Positions 7,771 through 15,842 of a DNA stretch of 64,000 bases are shown piece by piece. A model generated the notes under the pieces. It had not been told where the DNA came from, ran no database searches, and saw nothing but the letters and a program-made list of their open reading frames with translations. Source of the DNA: Andreprevotia chitinilytica DSM 18519 (lineage in GTDB: Bacteria > Pseudomonadota > Gammaproteobacteria > Burkholderiales > Chitinibacteraceae); contig NZ_JONM01000004.1 of NCBI RefSeq assembly GCF_000711875.1, positions 124,001-188,000 of the forward strand, in the 5' to 3' direction. Position 1 is the stretch's first letter, and each line of letters begins with the position of its first letter. The translations under genes and the position numbers were made by a program.

Positions 7771-8748
7771 TCAGTGCGACTCTCGCGCGCCCAGCAGCGC
7801 CTGCTGTTGCGGCTGCATGAACCATTCCAGCAGAAAATCGATCAGCGCCCGCACCTTGGCTGGCTGCGGCAAGCGTTGCGGATAGACGAGATAAAGCGGC
7901 TGCCCCGTCAATTCGAAATCGGGCAACAGCCGGATCAACCGCCCGGCCGACACATCGGTTGCGGCCAGATAGTCCGGCAGGCGCGTGATGCCGGCCCCGG
8001 CCAACGCCAGATTGCGTAGAAAGTTGAAGTCGTTCACCCGCAGCGCGGCATGCACATCGACGGCATGCAGTTGCGCGCCTTGGCTGAAGGCCCAATGCGC
8101 AGCGTTGCGGAAGTGGCTGTTGATCAGGCAGGGCCAATCACGCAATCCCGCAGGCATGTGCGGCGGCGGCTGATCACCGAACAACGCCGGGCTGGCAACG
8201 ACCCATTCCCGCATCACACTCAAGGGGCGGGAGACGAGCCGATCCGGCACGATGGCATTGGAGCGGATCGCCAGATCCCAGCCTTCCGCCTCCAGATCGC
8301 GCTGGATGCTGCTGAGATCCAGCTCCACTTCCACTTGTGGATAGCGGGCGCGAAACGCGAGCAACGCCTGCGCCATGAATACACCACCGAAGCTGGTCGG
8401 TACCGTCAGCCGCACCAGGCCGGCGACCTCCTCACGCAATTCCATCACCGCCTGCCGCGCCGCGCTGACCCATTGCGGCCATTGGCTGCAGTGCGCGAGA
8501 TACACCCGGCCGGCTTCGGTGAGATGCAGGCGACGGGTGGTGCGAAACAGCAATTGCGCACCCAGCAACGCTTCAAGCTGCAACACCTGTTTGCTGGCAA
8601 GCGCCTTGGAGCAGCCGAGCACATCGGCCGCCTTGGTGAAGCTGCCATGCTCGACCACGCTGGCGAAGGTGATCGCCCATTGCAGCTGCTGGTTCAGGGT
8701 ATCCGGCGACGGATGGGATGCTGGGTTGGACGAGGTGATTGTCTTCAT
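7771..8748 (-). CDS. LysR-family transcriptional regulator
   Basis: 325 residues. The N-terminal winged helix (QLQWAITFASVVEHGSFTKA, then VLGCSKALASKQVLQLEALL) is followed by a LysR substrate-binding domain starting at about residue 100. It is transcribed divergently from the SDR gene at 8985 and so is the likely regulator of that gene. The start at 8748 gives the normal LysR N-terminus, but no strong ribosome site is visible; the frame is open back to 8820. The SKALASKQV recognition helix resembles the CrgA/DsdC-type group that often controls small oxidoreductases. Confidence 0.87.
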   Translation of the reverse strand: MKTITSSNPASHPSPDTLNQQLQWAITFASVVEHGSFTKAADVLGCSKALASKQVLQLEALLGAQLLFRTTRRLHLTEAGRVYLAHCSQWPQWVSAARQAVMELREEVAGLVRLTVPTSFGGVFMAQALLAFRARYPQVEVELDLSSIQRDLEAEGWDLAIRSNAIVPDRLVSRPLSVMREWVVASPALFGDQPPPHMPAGLRDWPCLINSHFRNAAHWAFSQGAQLHAVDVHAALRVNDFNFLRNLALAGAGITRLPDYLAATDVSAGRLIRLLPDFELTGQPLYLVYPQRLPQPAKVRALIDFLLEWFMQPQQQALLGARESH

Positions 8749-8833
8749 AGGATTGACAGTGAATCCAATATTGCCCGGATTATCGGCGAATCCGATCGGG
8801 ATAGGATAGCGTCCATGCACAGTTCAGTGCCGG

Positions 8834-8946
8834 GAGCCGTTCACAAAACCCTGCTGGCTGCGTTGTACTCGCTTGCCGTACGACTTGTACTGTCTGCGCT
8901 TCGTACGTCTTGCCAGCACCGCTACGCTGGATTTTGTGAACGGCTC
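8834..8946. repeat. GAGCCGTTCACAAAA palindromic repeat
   Basis: A 15-bp arm (GAGCCGTTCACAAAA, 8834-8848) is matched by its exact complement at 8932-8946. The interior holds a GTACG/CGTAC-type secondary symmetry around CTTGTACTG. It fills most of the LysR-SDR divergent spacer, so it sits among any promoters there. Only one copy is present in this window; I recall similar repeats in other betaproteobacteria. Confidence 0.75.
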
Positions 8947-8984
8947 AGCTCGCTATCCCAGTCAATTCACAAAGGAGCAACACC

Positions 8985-9584
8985 ATGAAAATTCTTCTCA
9001 TCGGCGCCAACGGTACTGTCGGCAAGGCAGTCGCAGCTGAACTCGGCACGCGGCATGAAATCATCGGTGCCGGTCGCAATAGCGGCGACTTGCGCGTCGA
9101 TATCGAAAGCCTCGCCAGCGTTGAAAAACTGTTCAAGGAAGCCGGCCCGGTCGACGCGGTGATCGCCACTGCCGGCAGCGTGCATTTCGGCCCGCTGGCC
9201 GAGTTCACGCCCGAGCAATACGCCATCGGCCTGAACAACAAGCTGATGGGGCAGGTGAATCTGGTGCTGGCCGGCCAGAAAGTATTGAACGATGGCGGCA
9301 GCTTCACGCTCACCAGCGGCATCGTCACTCGCGATCCGATCCGTTACGGCAGCAGCGCCAGCATGGTGAATGGTGCAGTGGAAGGCTTTGCCCGCTCCGC
9401 CGCCATCGAATTGCCGCGCGGCCTGCGCATCAACGTGGTCAGCCCGAATGTGTTGGTGGAATCGCTGGCCGGGTATGCGCCCTATTTCCGCGGCTTCGAG
9501 GCAGTGCCAGCAGCACGCGTGGCGCTGGCGTACAGCAAGAGCGTGGAAGGCGCGCAGACCGGGCAGGTTTACGAGGTGCATTGA
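8985..9584 (+). CDS. Short-chain dehydrogenase, 200-residue type without canonical YxxxK
   Basis: 199 residues. The Rossmann nucleotide-binding loop is GANGTVGKAV near the N-terminus, with the NNAG-equivalent ATAGSVHFGP and a Ser-containing TLTSGI strand. At the catalytic position it has RYGSSASMVNGAVEGF: a Tyr followed by Ser and Met but no Lys four residues on. Short SDRs of this size with NGAVEGF in this position form a recognisable subgroup that departs from the classical triad. A strong AAAGGAG site precedes the ATG. It is divergent from a LysR gene that probably controls it. The substrate is unknown. Confidence 0.85.
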   Translation: MKILLIGANGTVGKAVAAELGTRHEIIGAGRNSGDLRVDIESLASVEKLFKEAGPVDAVIATAGSVHFGPLAEFTPEQYAIGLNNKLMGQVNLVLAGQKVLNDGGSFTLTSGIVTRDPIRYGSSASMVNGAVEGFARSAAIELPRGLRINVVSPNVLVESLAGYAPYFRGFEAVPAARVALAYSKSVEGAQTGQVYEVH

Positions 9585-9592
9585 TTGTTAAA

Positions 9593-9815
9593 CCGAAAAT
9601 CTTGAACCACAGAGGGCACTGAGAACACAGAGGTTCACAGAGAAAACCAAAACCGCTTGAGAGGAAAACCTGTAGGAGCGAGCTTGCTCGCGATGGCGTC
9701 GTTTGATTAACCATCGCTATCGCGAGCAAGCTCGCTCCTACAGAGACCGCTCTCCACGTTGCCTTTCTCTGTGCGCTCTGTGTTCTTACTGTTCTCTGTG
9801 TCTACAGGTTTTCGT
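9593..9815. repeat. Composite palindrome: ACCACAGAG arms enclosing a REP-like pair (copy 2)
   Basis: The left arm (9601-9642) begins CTTGAACCACAGAGGGCAC. The right side (about 9762-9800) carries the complementary motif TTTCTCTGTGCGCTCTGTG. Between them, at 9672-9741, sits a complete 70-bp GTAGGAGCGAGC inverted pair. The same nested arrangement occurs at 27451-27624. It occupies most of the 340-base gap between the SDR gene and ygiQ, where I see nothing else. Confidence 0.8.
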
Positions 9816-9924
9816 CTTTCCGGCGTGCACCACTCATCACCCTATCCCGATGAAAAACAAGGCTTTTTTGGATCGAACCGGACAAATCTGCGACAATGCG
9901 CGATTAGTCTGACTCATCATCCGC

Positions 9925-12126
9925 ATGAACGCCGCTCCAACTCCGATCTACGCCTACCCGAAACCCACCACGCTGCGCCCGCCCGCGCCCTTCCTGCCAA
10001 TGAGCCGGGATGAGATGAACGCACTGGGTTGGGACGAGTGCGACATCATTCTGGTGACCGGTGACGCGTATATGGATCACCCCAGTTTCGGCATGGCGCT
10101 GGTCGGCCGCCTGCTGGAGGCGCAAGGCTTTCGGGTCGGCATCGTCAGCCAGCCGGAATGGGATAGCGCTGAATCCTTCAAAGCGCTGGGCCGGCCGCGG
10201 CTGTTCTTCGGCATTACCGCCGGCAATATGGATTCGATGATCAACCGCTACACGGCCGACCGCAAACCGCGTTCGGACGATGCCTATACCGCCAATGGCG
10301 TGGGCGGACGGCGACCGGATCGGGCGGTAACGGTCTACTCGCAGCGTTGCCGCGAAGCCTTCCCCGGCGTGCAGATCATGATCGGCAGTATCGAGGCTTC
10401 GCTACGCCGCATCGCCCAGTACGACTACTGGAGCGACAAGGTGCGCCAGTCGGCCCTCGTTTATGCCAAGGCGGACATCCTCTTGTTCGGCAATGCCGAG
10501 CGCGCCCTGGTGGAAGTTGCCCACCGCGCCAATGCCGGCGAAAAGCTGCGCGACATCCGCGATGTGCGCGGCACGGCGTTCATGACGTCGCACGGCTGGT
10601 TGCCGGCGCGGGATTGGGCGGTGCTGGATTCGTCCACTGTCGATACGCCGGGCCGGGTCGATCCGCACCCTGATCCGTATGCGATGGAAAGCGAAAAGCA
10701 ATCCGGCGCGGCCTGTGATACGCCCGCTGATCCGAATGCGCCCAAGCCAATCCGCATTGTCTCGAAGGCTGAGCGCATCGCCGCCAAGCAGGCCGAGCGC
10801 CAAAAGACCGTAGTACGCATCCCGGCCTATGAAGCCGTCGCCTACGACCCGGTGCTGTACGCCCACGCCAGCCGCACGCTGCATCTGGAATCCAACCCGG
10901 GCAACGCCCGCGCGATGGTGCAGCTGCACGGCGAGCGCGATGTGTGGCTGAACCCGCCGCCGATTCCGCTGGAAACGCCGGAGATGGATTACGTCTACGG
11001 CCTGCCCTATGCCCGCCAGCCGCACCCGAGCTACAACGGCGCGCGCATCCCTGCGTGGGACATGATCAAGTTCTCGATCAACATCATGCGCGGCTGCTTT
11101 GGCGGCTGTACTTTCTGCTCGATCACCGAGCACGAAGGCCGCATCATCCAGAGCCGCTCGGAAGAATCGATCCTCAACGAAATCGTCGAGATTCGCGACA
11201 AAACGCCGGGCTTCAAGGGGCACATTTCCGATCTGGGCGGCCCGACCGCCAATATGTATCGGCTGGCCTGCAAAGACCCGGCCATCGAGCAATCCTGCCG
11301 CCGCCTGAGCTGCGTGTATCCGGGCATCTGCGAGAACCTGAATACCGATCACAGCCATTTGATCCAGCTCTACCGCAAGGCGCGGGCGATTCCAAGCGTG
11401 AAGAAGATCACCATCGGTTCCGGCCTGCGTTATGACATCGCGGTGGAATCACCCGAGTACATCAAGGAGCTCGTCACGCACCACGTGAGCGGCCTGCTGA
11501 AGATCGCGCCGGAACACACCGAGGACGGCCCGCTCTCCAAGATGATGAAGCCGGGCATCGGCACCTTCGAGCGCTTCAAGGACTTGTTCGATCATTACTC
11601 GAAGCAGGCCGGCAAGGAGCAATACCTAGTGCCGTACTTCATCGCCGCCCATCCGGGCACGACCGATGAGGACATGCTCAATCTCGCCTTGTGGCTGAAG
11701 AAACACAACTTCAAGCCCGACCAGGTACAGGCGTTCACGCCAACGCCGATGGCGCTCGCCACCACCATGTGGCACACCCGCCGCAACCCGCTCAAGAAGC
11801 TGGGCCGCTCGTCCGAGAAGGTCGAGATCATCAAGGACGCCAAGCAGCGCACGCTGCACAAGGCATTCCTGCGTTACCACGATCCGAAGAACTGGCCGAT
11901 CTTGCGCGAAGGTTTGATCGCGATGGGCCGGCAGGATCTGATCGGCAACGGCCCGCAGCATCTGATTCCGCTGCCGACTGCGGCCGACCTCGCCAACGGC
12001 GAAAAACGCGTGCCGCACCGGCAAGTCGCCAAGCCGGCATCACAAGCGCGGGGCGCGCAGCGCAAGCTGGTGCTGCCGGGGCAGGGCAAGGGGAAGAAGA
12101 CGGGTGGGAAGGCGCGGGGGCGGTAA
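9925..12126 (+). CDS. ygiQ: YgiQ family radical SAM protein
   Basis: 733 residues. The N-terminal domain opens with [20 protein letters not shown] and a B12-binding-like fold. The radical SAM core holds the 4Fe-4S motif in [17 protein letters not shown] (Cys spacing CxxxCxxC, about residues 390-400). The C-terminal segment contains the conserved [20 protein letters not shown], and the tail is basic and Gly-rich. YgiQ/UPF0313 proteins are of unknown reaction. Length and order of motifs fit the family well. It appears monocistronic. Confidence 0.93.
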   Translation: MNAAPTPIYAYPKPTTLRPPAPFLPMSRDEMNALGWDECDIILVTGDAYMDHPSFGMALVGRLLEAQGFRVGIVSQPEWDSAESFKALGRPRLFFGITAGNMDSMINRYTADRKPRSDDAYTANGVGGRRPDRAVTVYSQRCREAFPGVQIMIGSIEASLRRIAQYDYWSDKVRQSALVYAKADILLFGNAERALVEVAHRANAGEKLRDIRDVRGTAFMTSHGWLPARDWAVLDSSTVDTPGRVDPHPDPYAMESEKQSGAACDTPADPNAPKPIRIVSKAERIAAKQAERQKTVVRIPAYEAVAYDPVLYAHASRTLHLESNPGNARAMVQLHGERDVWLNPPPIPLETPEMDYVYGLPYARQPHPSYNGARIPAWDMIKFSINIMRGCFGGCTFCSITEHEGRIIQSRSEESILNEIVEIRDKTPGFKGHISDLGGPTANMYRLACKDPAIEQSCRRLSCVYPGICENLNTDHSHLIQLYRKARAIPSVKKITIGSGLRYDIAVESPEYIKELVTHHVSGLLKIAPEHTEDGPLSKMMKPGIGTFERFKDLFDHYSKQAGKEQYLVPYFIAAHPGTTDEDMLNLALWLKKHNFKPDQVQAFTPTPMALATTMWHTRRNPLKKLGRSSEKVEIIKDAKQRTLHKAFLRYHDPKNWPILREGLIAMGRQDLIGNGPQHLIPLPTAADLANGEKRVPHRQVAKPASQARGAQRKLVLPGQGKGKKTGGKARGR

Positions 12127-12193
12127 CGTCGGCACGGATTTCCGCATCAGACGGTGCTAAAATCGATGCCTGAATCGCACTCTGGAGCACCCC

Positions 12194-12391
12194 ATGCGCA
12201 CGACAATTGCCCTTGATGATGATCTGCTTTCCCAAGCTCAAGCCATGACCGGGCTTTCCGAAAAGTCCGCCTTGGTGCGCGAGGCGTTAAAGGCACTCAT
12301 CGAACGCGAGAGCGCCCGACGCTTGAGCCGGCTCGGCGGCACCGAGCCAAATCTGGAGCCGATCGCGCGCCGTCGGCCGGAATCCGCATGA
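12194..12391 (+). CDS. vapB: VapB-type antitoxin
   Basis: 65 residues. The N-terminal ribbon-helix-helix reads RTTIALDDDLLSQAQAMTGL, then EKSALVREALKALIERE, the standard VapB (DUF2191-like) pattern. The C-terminal tail is short and basic and would thread into the toxin. GGAG lies seven bases before the ATG. The stop overlaps the VapC start by four bases, giving translational coupling. Confidence 0.88.
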   Translation: MRTTIALDDDLLSQAQAMTGLSEKSALVREALKALIERESARRLSRLGGTEPNLEPIARRRPESA

Positions 12392-12759
12392 TCCTGGTCG
12401 ATACGTCCATCTGGATCGACCACCTACGCACCGACGACGCGACGCTCGCCACACTGCTCGAGCAGAACCGTGTCCTGACTCATCCATTCGTGATCGGTGA
12501 GATTGCGCTTGGCAGTCTGCGGCAGCGCGATATGGTGTTGGGAGCGTTAAGTGCACTTCCTCAAGCAACGGTCGCCCTCGATAACGAAGTGTTTCGCATG
12601 ATTGGGGACGAAACGCTGCATGGCGTCGGAATCGGCTATATCGACGCGCACCTTTTGGCGGCGGTCCGGCTCACACCAGGCACCGCACTGTGGACACGGG
12701 ATCGCCGGCTCCAGGCAGTCGCCGAGCGTTTGGGCATTGCCGCCCGCACCGCCCACTAG
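12388..12759 (+). CDS. vapC: VapC PIN-domain ribonuclease toxin
   Basis: 123 residues. The PIN acidic residues are in place: the Asp of MILVDTSIWIDHL, the Glu of VIGEIALG, the Asp of GIGYIDAHLLAA and the Asp of LWTRDRRL. VapC toxins are Mg-dependent RNases that cut tRNA or rRNA. The 3' end overlaps the convergent SDR gene by four bases. All catalytic positions look intact, so the toxin is probably active. Confidence 0.9.
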   Translation: MILVDTSIWIDHLRTDDATLATLLEQNRVLTHPFVIGEIALGSLRQRDMVLGALSALPQATVALDNEVFRMIGDETLHGVGIGYIDAHLLAAVRLTPGTALWTRDRRLQAVAERLGIAARTAH

Positions 12760-13502
12760 GCGTCTTCTTCCTGACCATTAATCAGATTGGGCAAACCGTC
12801 TTCCATGTCATAGCGGGCGCCGTTCTCCGCACACGCGACCACCGCAGCGATAAATTCCGCCACAGATTCCGGCGTACGCAACTTGCCGTGCTTCTTTCGT
12901 GCAATGAAACGGCCAACGTCGGGAAAATCGGTGGCGCTGGTCGAACGGATTTCTCCCTGCATGCGCGTATCCATCACATCCGGGTCAACACTGATGCAGG
13001 TAAACGGCTGAATTGCCTGCGCCTGCTCGACGGCCAGTGCGCGGATGAAGTTATCCATCCCGGCCTTGCCGGCACAGTACAGGCTCCAGCTGCCATAGCC
13101 GCGCTGCCCGGCACCGGAGGAGATTTGCACAATCGTCTTGCGGCACGGATGCGTATCGAACGCTTGCACAAACGCGGTGATGAGGTGGATCGCCGTCAAT
13201 AGATTGACGTTGAGATTGGCGGTGATCGCCGCCGCATCCAGCCGCGTCACGAGCAGCAGCGGTGTGAGCACGCCCGCGTTGTTGATCAGCGCGATCTCGT
13301 CCCACGCTTGCCCGGCCAGATCGGTAAACAGTGGCTGGATCACGGCCAACGTCTGCGCCGGATCAGCCATATCGACCGAGACATGAGCTTCGCCTTGGCC
13401 GCTGCGCGATAGCTCCAACACGTGCCAGCCACGTTGCTGATAAAGCGCGACCAATGCCGCGCCCAAACCGTGTGATCCACCGGTAATCAGTGCCAGTTTC
13501 AT
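12756..13502 (-). CDS. Classical short-chain dehydrogenase (sepiapterin/benzil reductase-like)
   Basis: 248 residues. Cofactor loop TGGSHGLG, structural NNAG (INNAGVLTP), catalytic Ser (QISSGAG) and the YxxxK pair (YCAGKAG) are all present. The C-terminal part (VDPDVMDTRMQGEIR) resembles sepiapterin reductase or benzil reductase types, NADP-dependent carbonyl reductases. The natural substrate cannot be assigned. It is transcribed toward vapC and overlaps its end by four bases. Confidence 0.88.
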   Translation of the reverse strand: MKLALITGGSHGLGAALVALYQQRGWHVLELSRSGQGEAHVSVDMADPAQTLAVIQPLFTDLAGQAWDEIALINNAGVLTPLLLVTRLDAAAITANLNVNLLTAIHLITAFVQAFDTHPCRKTIVQISSGAGQRGYGSWSLYCAGKAGMDNFIRALAVEQAQAIQPFTCISVDPDVMDTRMQGEIRSTSATDFPDVGRFIARKKHGKLRTPESVAEFIAAVVACAENGARYDMEDGLPNLINGQEEDA

Positions 13503-13564
13503 ACTTCAAGAATCCTGTTCAGATCGATTCGTGCGGCCACAAGCCACGCTGCGGGAATAACAAC

Positions 13565-13966
13565 TCAATCGCCAACCTTCCCCCGCAACGACTTGATCTC
13601 GCCCCGCTTCGTCTTGCCATCCACGCGCCGGCGTTGCGAGGCGCGTGTCGGCTTGGTGGCGCGGCGGATGGTTGGCTCGACGGTCACGCTTTCCAGCAAC
13701 ACCATCAACCGCGCCAGACCGTCTTCGCGATTCTTTTCCTGGCTGCGGTATTGCTGCGCCTTGATCACGATCACGCCGTCCTTGCTGATACGGGCATCGT
13801 TTAGCGCCAGCAGGCGTTGCTTGTAGATATCCGGTAGCGATGAAGCATTGATGTCGAAGCGCAGGTGCAGCGCGGTCGAGACCTTGTTGACGTTCTGCCC
13901 GCCCGACCCTTGGGCGCGAATGGCGGACCATTCGATTTCATCGTCGGGGATAACCAGTTTTTTCAC
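13565..13966 (-). CDS. arfB: Alternative ribosome-rescue factor / peptidyl-tRNA hydrolase ArfB
   Basis: 133 residues. The release-factor-like domain carries the catalytic GGQ in [13 protein letters not shown], and the C-terminal tail ([19 protein letters not shown]) is the basic extension that enters the mRNA channel of stalled ribosomes. ArfB (YaeJ) releases peptides from non-stop complexes. The start is a GTG at 13966 that overlaps the stop of the flavoprotein gene by four bases; this gives the family N-terminus and makes the two genes an operon. Confidence 0.92.
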   Translation of the reverse strand: MKKLVIPDDEIEWSAIRAQGSGGQNVNKVSTALHLRFDINASSLPDIYKQRLLALNDARISKDGVIVIKAQQYRSQEKNREDGLARLMVLLESVTVEPTIRRATKPTRASQRRRVDGKTKRGEIKSLRGKVGD

Positions 13967-15216
13967 GGTTGGCTCGCCAGCCAATCCAGCACGCCCTGCC
14001 CCGCAGCACGGCCGGTCGCAAAGCAGGCGGTGAGCAGATAGCCACCGGTGGGCGCTTCCCAATCGAGCATCTCACCAGCGCAAAACGCACCCGGCAACGC
14101 ATTCAGCATCAGGTGCTCATCAAGGGCGTGGAAAGTCACGCCGCCGGCCGTGCTGATCGCCTCATCCAATGGGCGAGCGGCAACCAGCTTGATCGGCAGG
14201 CTTTTGATGGCATGGGCCAGTTTAAGCGGGTCGTTGAAGTCTTCTTTGGATACACACTCGCGCAACAAGCCCGCTTTAACCCCCTCGATACCGACCTTGC
14301 TTTGCAGATGGCTCGATAGCGAACGGCTGCCGCGCGGCGCGGAGACTTCGCGGATCACGCGCTCCAGATCGCGATCCGGCACGAGGTCGAGGTGGATGGT
14401 CGCACTGCCATTAGCGGCAATCGCATCGCGCAAACCGGCCGAGAAAGCGTAGATCAGACTGCCTTCGACACCGTGCTTGGTCACGACGAATTCACCGCGT
14501 TTGTGCACTGTCTCGCCGTTCTGCGGAGTGAATGACAGCGCGATCGACTTGAGCGGGCTGCCGGCAAATTTGTCGACCAGGAATGGCGTCCAGTTCACGT
14601 CGAAGCCGCAGTTGGATGGCTGCAGCGGCGCGATATCGACACCACGCGCAGCCAGCAACGGTGCCCATGCGCCATCCGAGCCGAGCTTTTGCCAGCTACC
14701 GCCACCCAGCGCGAGCACGCTTGCGGCTGCATGCACAGCGATCTCGCCAGCCGGTGTGGCAAAGCGCAATGCGCCGTCATCCGCCCAGCCGAACCAGCGA
14801 TGCCGCACGTGGAATACCACGCCTGCCGCCTTCAACCGTGCCAACCACGCACGCAACAAAGGCGCTGCTTTCATTTCCTTGGGAAAGACGCGGCCACTGG
14901 TACCGACAAAGGTCTCGATCCCCAGCCCGTGAATCCACGCCTGTAACGCGGCGGGATCAAAGTTGCGGATCAGCGCTTCCAGCTGCGGGCGGCGCGTGCC
15001 ATAGCGGCCCAGAAAAGGCTCGAGCGCTTCGGCATGCGTGATGTTCATGCCGCCCACTCCGGCGAGCAGGAATTTACGCCCTACCGATGGCATGCCGTCA
15101 TACACCGCGACGGATACACCGGCATCGGCAAGCACTTCTGCCGCCATCAAGCCGGCCGGCCCTCCGCCAATGATGGCGACGTGAGCGGTGAGCGGATGGG
15201 CTTTGGAATCAGTCAT
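13963..15216 (-). CDS. BaiN/HI0933-like NAD(P)/FAD-dependent flavoprotein
   Basis: 417 residues. The FAD dinucleotide-binding motif is [20 protein letters not shown], followed by the family signature [18 protein letters not shown]. The C-terminal [20 protein letters not shown], with a trailing ATGRAAG, is typical of the HI0933/BaiN flavoprotein group. The physiological reaction of this subgroup is unknown. The start at 15216 gives the normal N-terminus; an ATG at 15234 is possible, and neither has a good ribosome site. It is coupled to arfB downstream. Confidence 0.87.
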   Translation of the reverse strand: MTDSKAHPLTAHVAIIGGGPAGLMAAEVLADAGVSVAVYDGMPSVGRKFLLAGVGGMNITHAEALEPFLGRYGTRRPQLEALIRNFDPAALQAWIHGLGIETFVGTSGRVFPKEMKAAPLLRAWLARLKAAGVVFHVRHRWFGWADDGALRFATPAGEIAVHAAASVLALGGGSWQKLGSDGAWAPLLAARGVDIAPLQPSNCGFDVNWTPFLVDKFAGSPLKSIALSFTPQNGETVHKRGEFVVTKHGVEGSLIYAFSAGLRDAIAANGSATIHLDLVPDRDLERVIREVSAPRGSRSLSSHLQSKVGIEGVKAGLLRECVSKEDFNDPLKLAHAIKSLPIKLVAARPLDEAISTAGGVTFHALDEHLMLNALPGAFCAGEMLDWEAPTGGYLLTACFATGRAAGQGVLDWLASQP

Positions 15217-15313
15217 GGCGTAATCAGCAAGCAAAACGCCATTTTACGCTGCTAAGCACGGCAGCCGTGTCGACAACGCGTAATCAGGTCTGCGGCTTGA
15301 AATATAAGCGTCC

Positions 15314-15397
15314 AGTGATGGACATCACTATGTCACACGCATTATTTACTATTACTACGTAGTTGCACTACGCGTTTTAAATGTATAAACTACGTAG
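15314..15397 (+). promoter_or_regulatory. Structured promoter region of the 71-residue gene
   Basis: AT-rich compared with its surroundings. AGTGATGGACATCACT (15314-15329) is a seven-base palindrome with a two-base centre. Two CTACGTAG palindromes (15355-15362 and 15390-15397) flank a possible promoter: TTGCAC at 15363 and TATAAA at 15384, with a short 15-base spacer. The layout suggests a repressor or activator binding on both sides of the promoter. Confidence 0.5.
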
Positions 15398-15438
15398 CAA
15401 TACTACTTAATTAATCAACTTAACCAGGAGATAAAGCC

Positions 15439-15654
15439 ATGACTACCCTCATTGCTGCCCTCTACGACCGGTTCTTCGGCACCACCGAAAACATCGTCGT
15501 GAATGCCCGCGTTAACCGTATCGCTGGTATCGAAGCTAACGAAAAGATTGATGGCCGTGTCCTCAAGCTGGACGGCGACCGCGCCAAGGTGTGCTGGCCG
15601 CGTGGCGAGAAGACCATGGAAAACGTGCGCAATCTGGTGCTGATCGCTGAATAA
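15439..15654 (+). CDS. Small conserved-looking protein of unknown function
   Basis: 71 residues, not recognised. The sequence is predicted strand-rich with alternating hydrophobics (NIVVNARVNRIAG, DGRVLKLDGDRAKVCWPRG, NVRNLVLIAE), as in a small SH3- or KOW-like barrel, which is only a suggestion. A good AGGAG site seven to eight bases upstream, an elaborate promoter and a strong terminator mark it as a real, separately transcribed gene. There is no signal peptide or membrane segment, so it is cytoplasmic. Confidence 0.8.
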   Translation: MTTLIAALYDRFFGTTENIVVNARVNRIAGIEANEKIDGRVLKLDGDRAKVCWPRGEKTMENVRNLVLIAE

Positions 15655-15690
15655 GCGCCACACCAGGCAACACACGTAGCAAGTCAGTCA

Positions 15691-15715
15691 AAAGCCGGGA
15701 TCAACCCGGCTTTTT
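15691..15715 (+). terminator. Intrinsic terminator of the 71-residue gene
   Basis: Stem AAAGCCGGG / CCCGGCTTT with a five-base loop followed by TTGCTTTTTGG, 37 bases past the stop. It separates the small gene from aceK. Confidence 0.85.
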
Positions 15716-15842
15716 GCTTTTTGGCCCGGTCAATTTCATCGGCGATCCTTTATAAGCACGGCGGCGCGGGATTTTCCGCATGCGAAAGCGCCCCCCGCAA
15801 GCGCTACAGTGCAGTGTGAGCCACGTGCAAAAAGGACACGCC

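Noticed and set aside
8834-8946. Small-RNA gene
   Set aside because: Structure is better explained as a dispersed palindrome; no promoter-terminator pair is visible.
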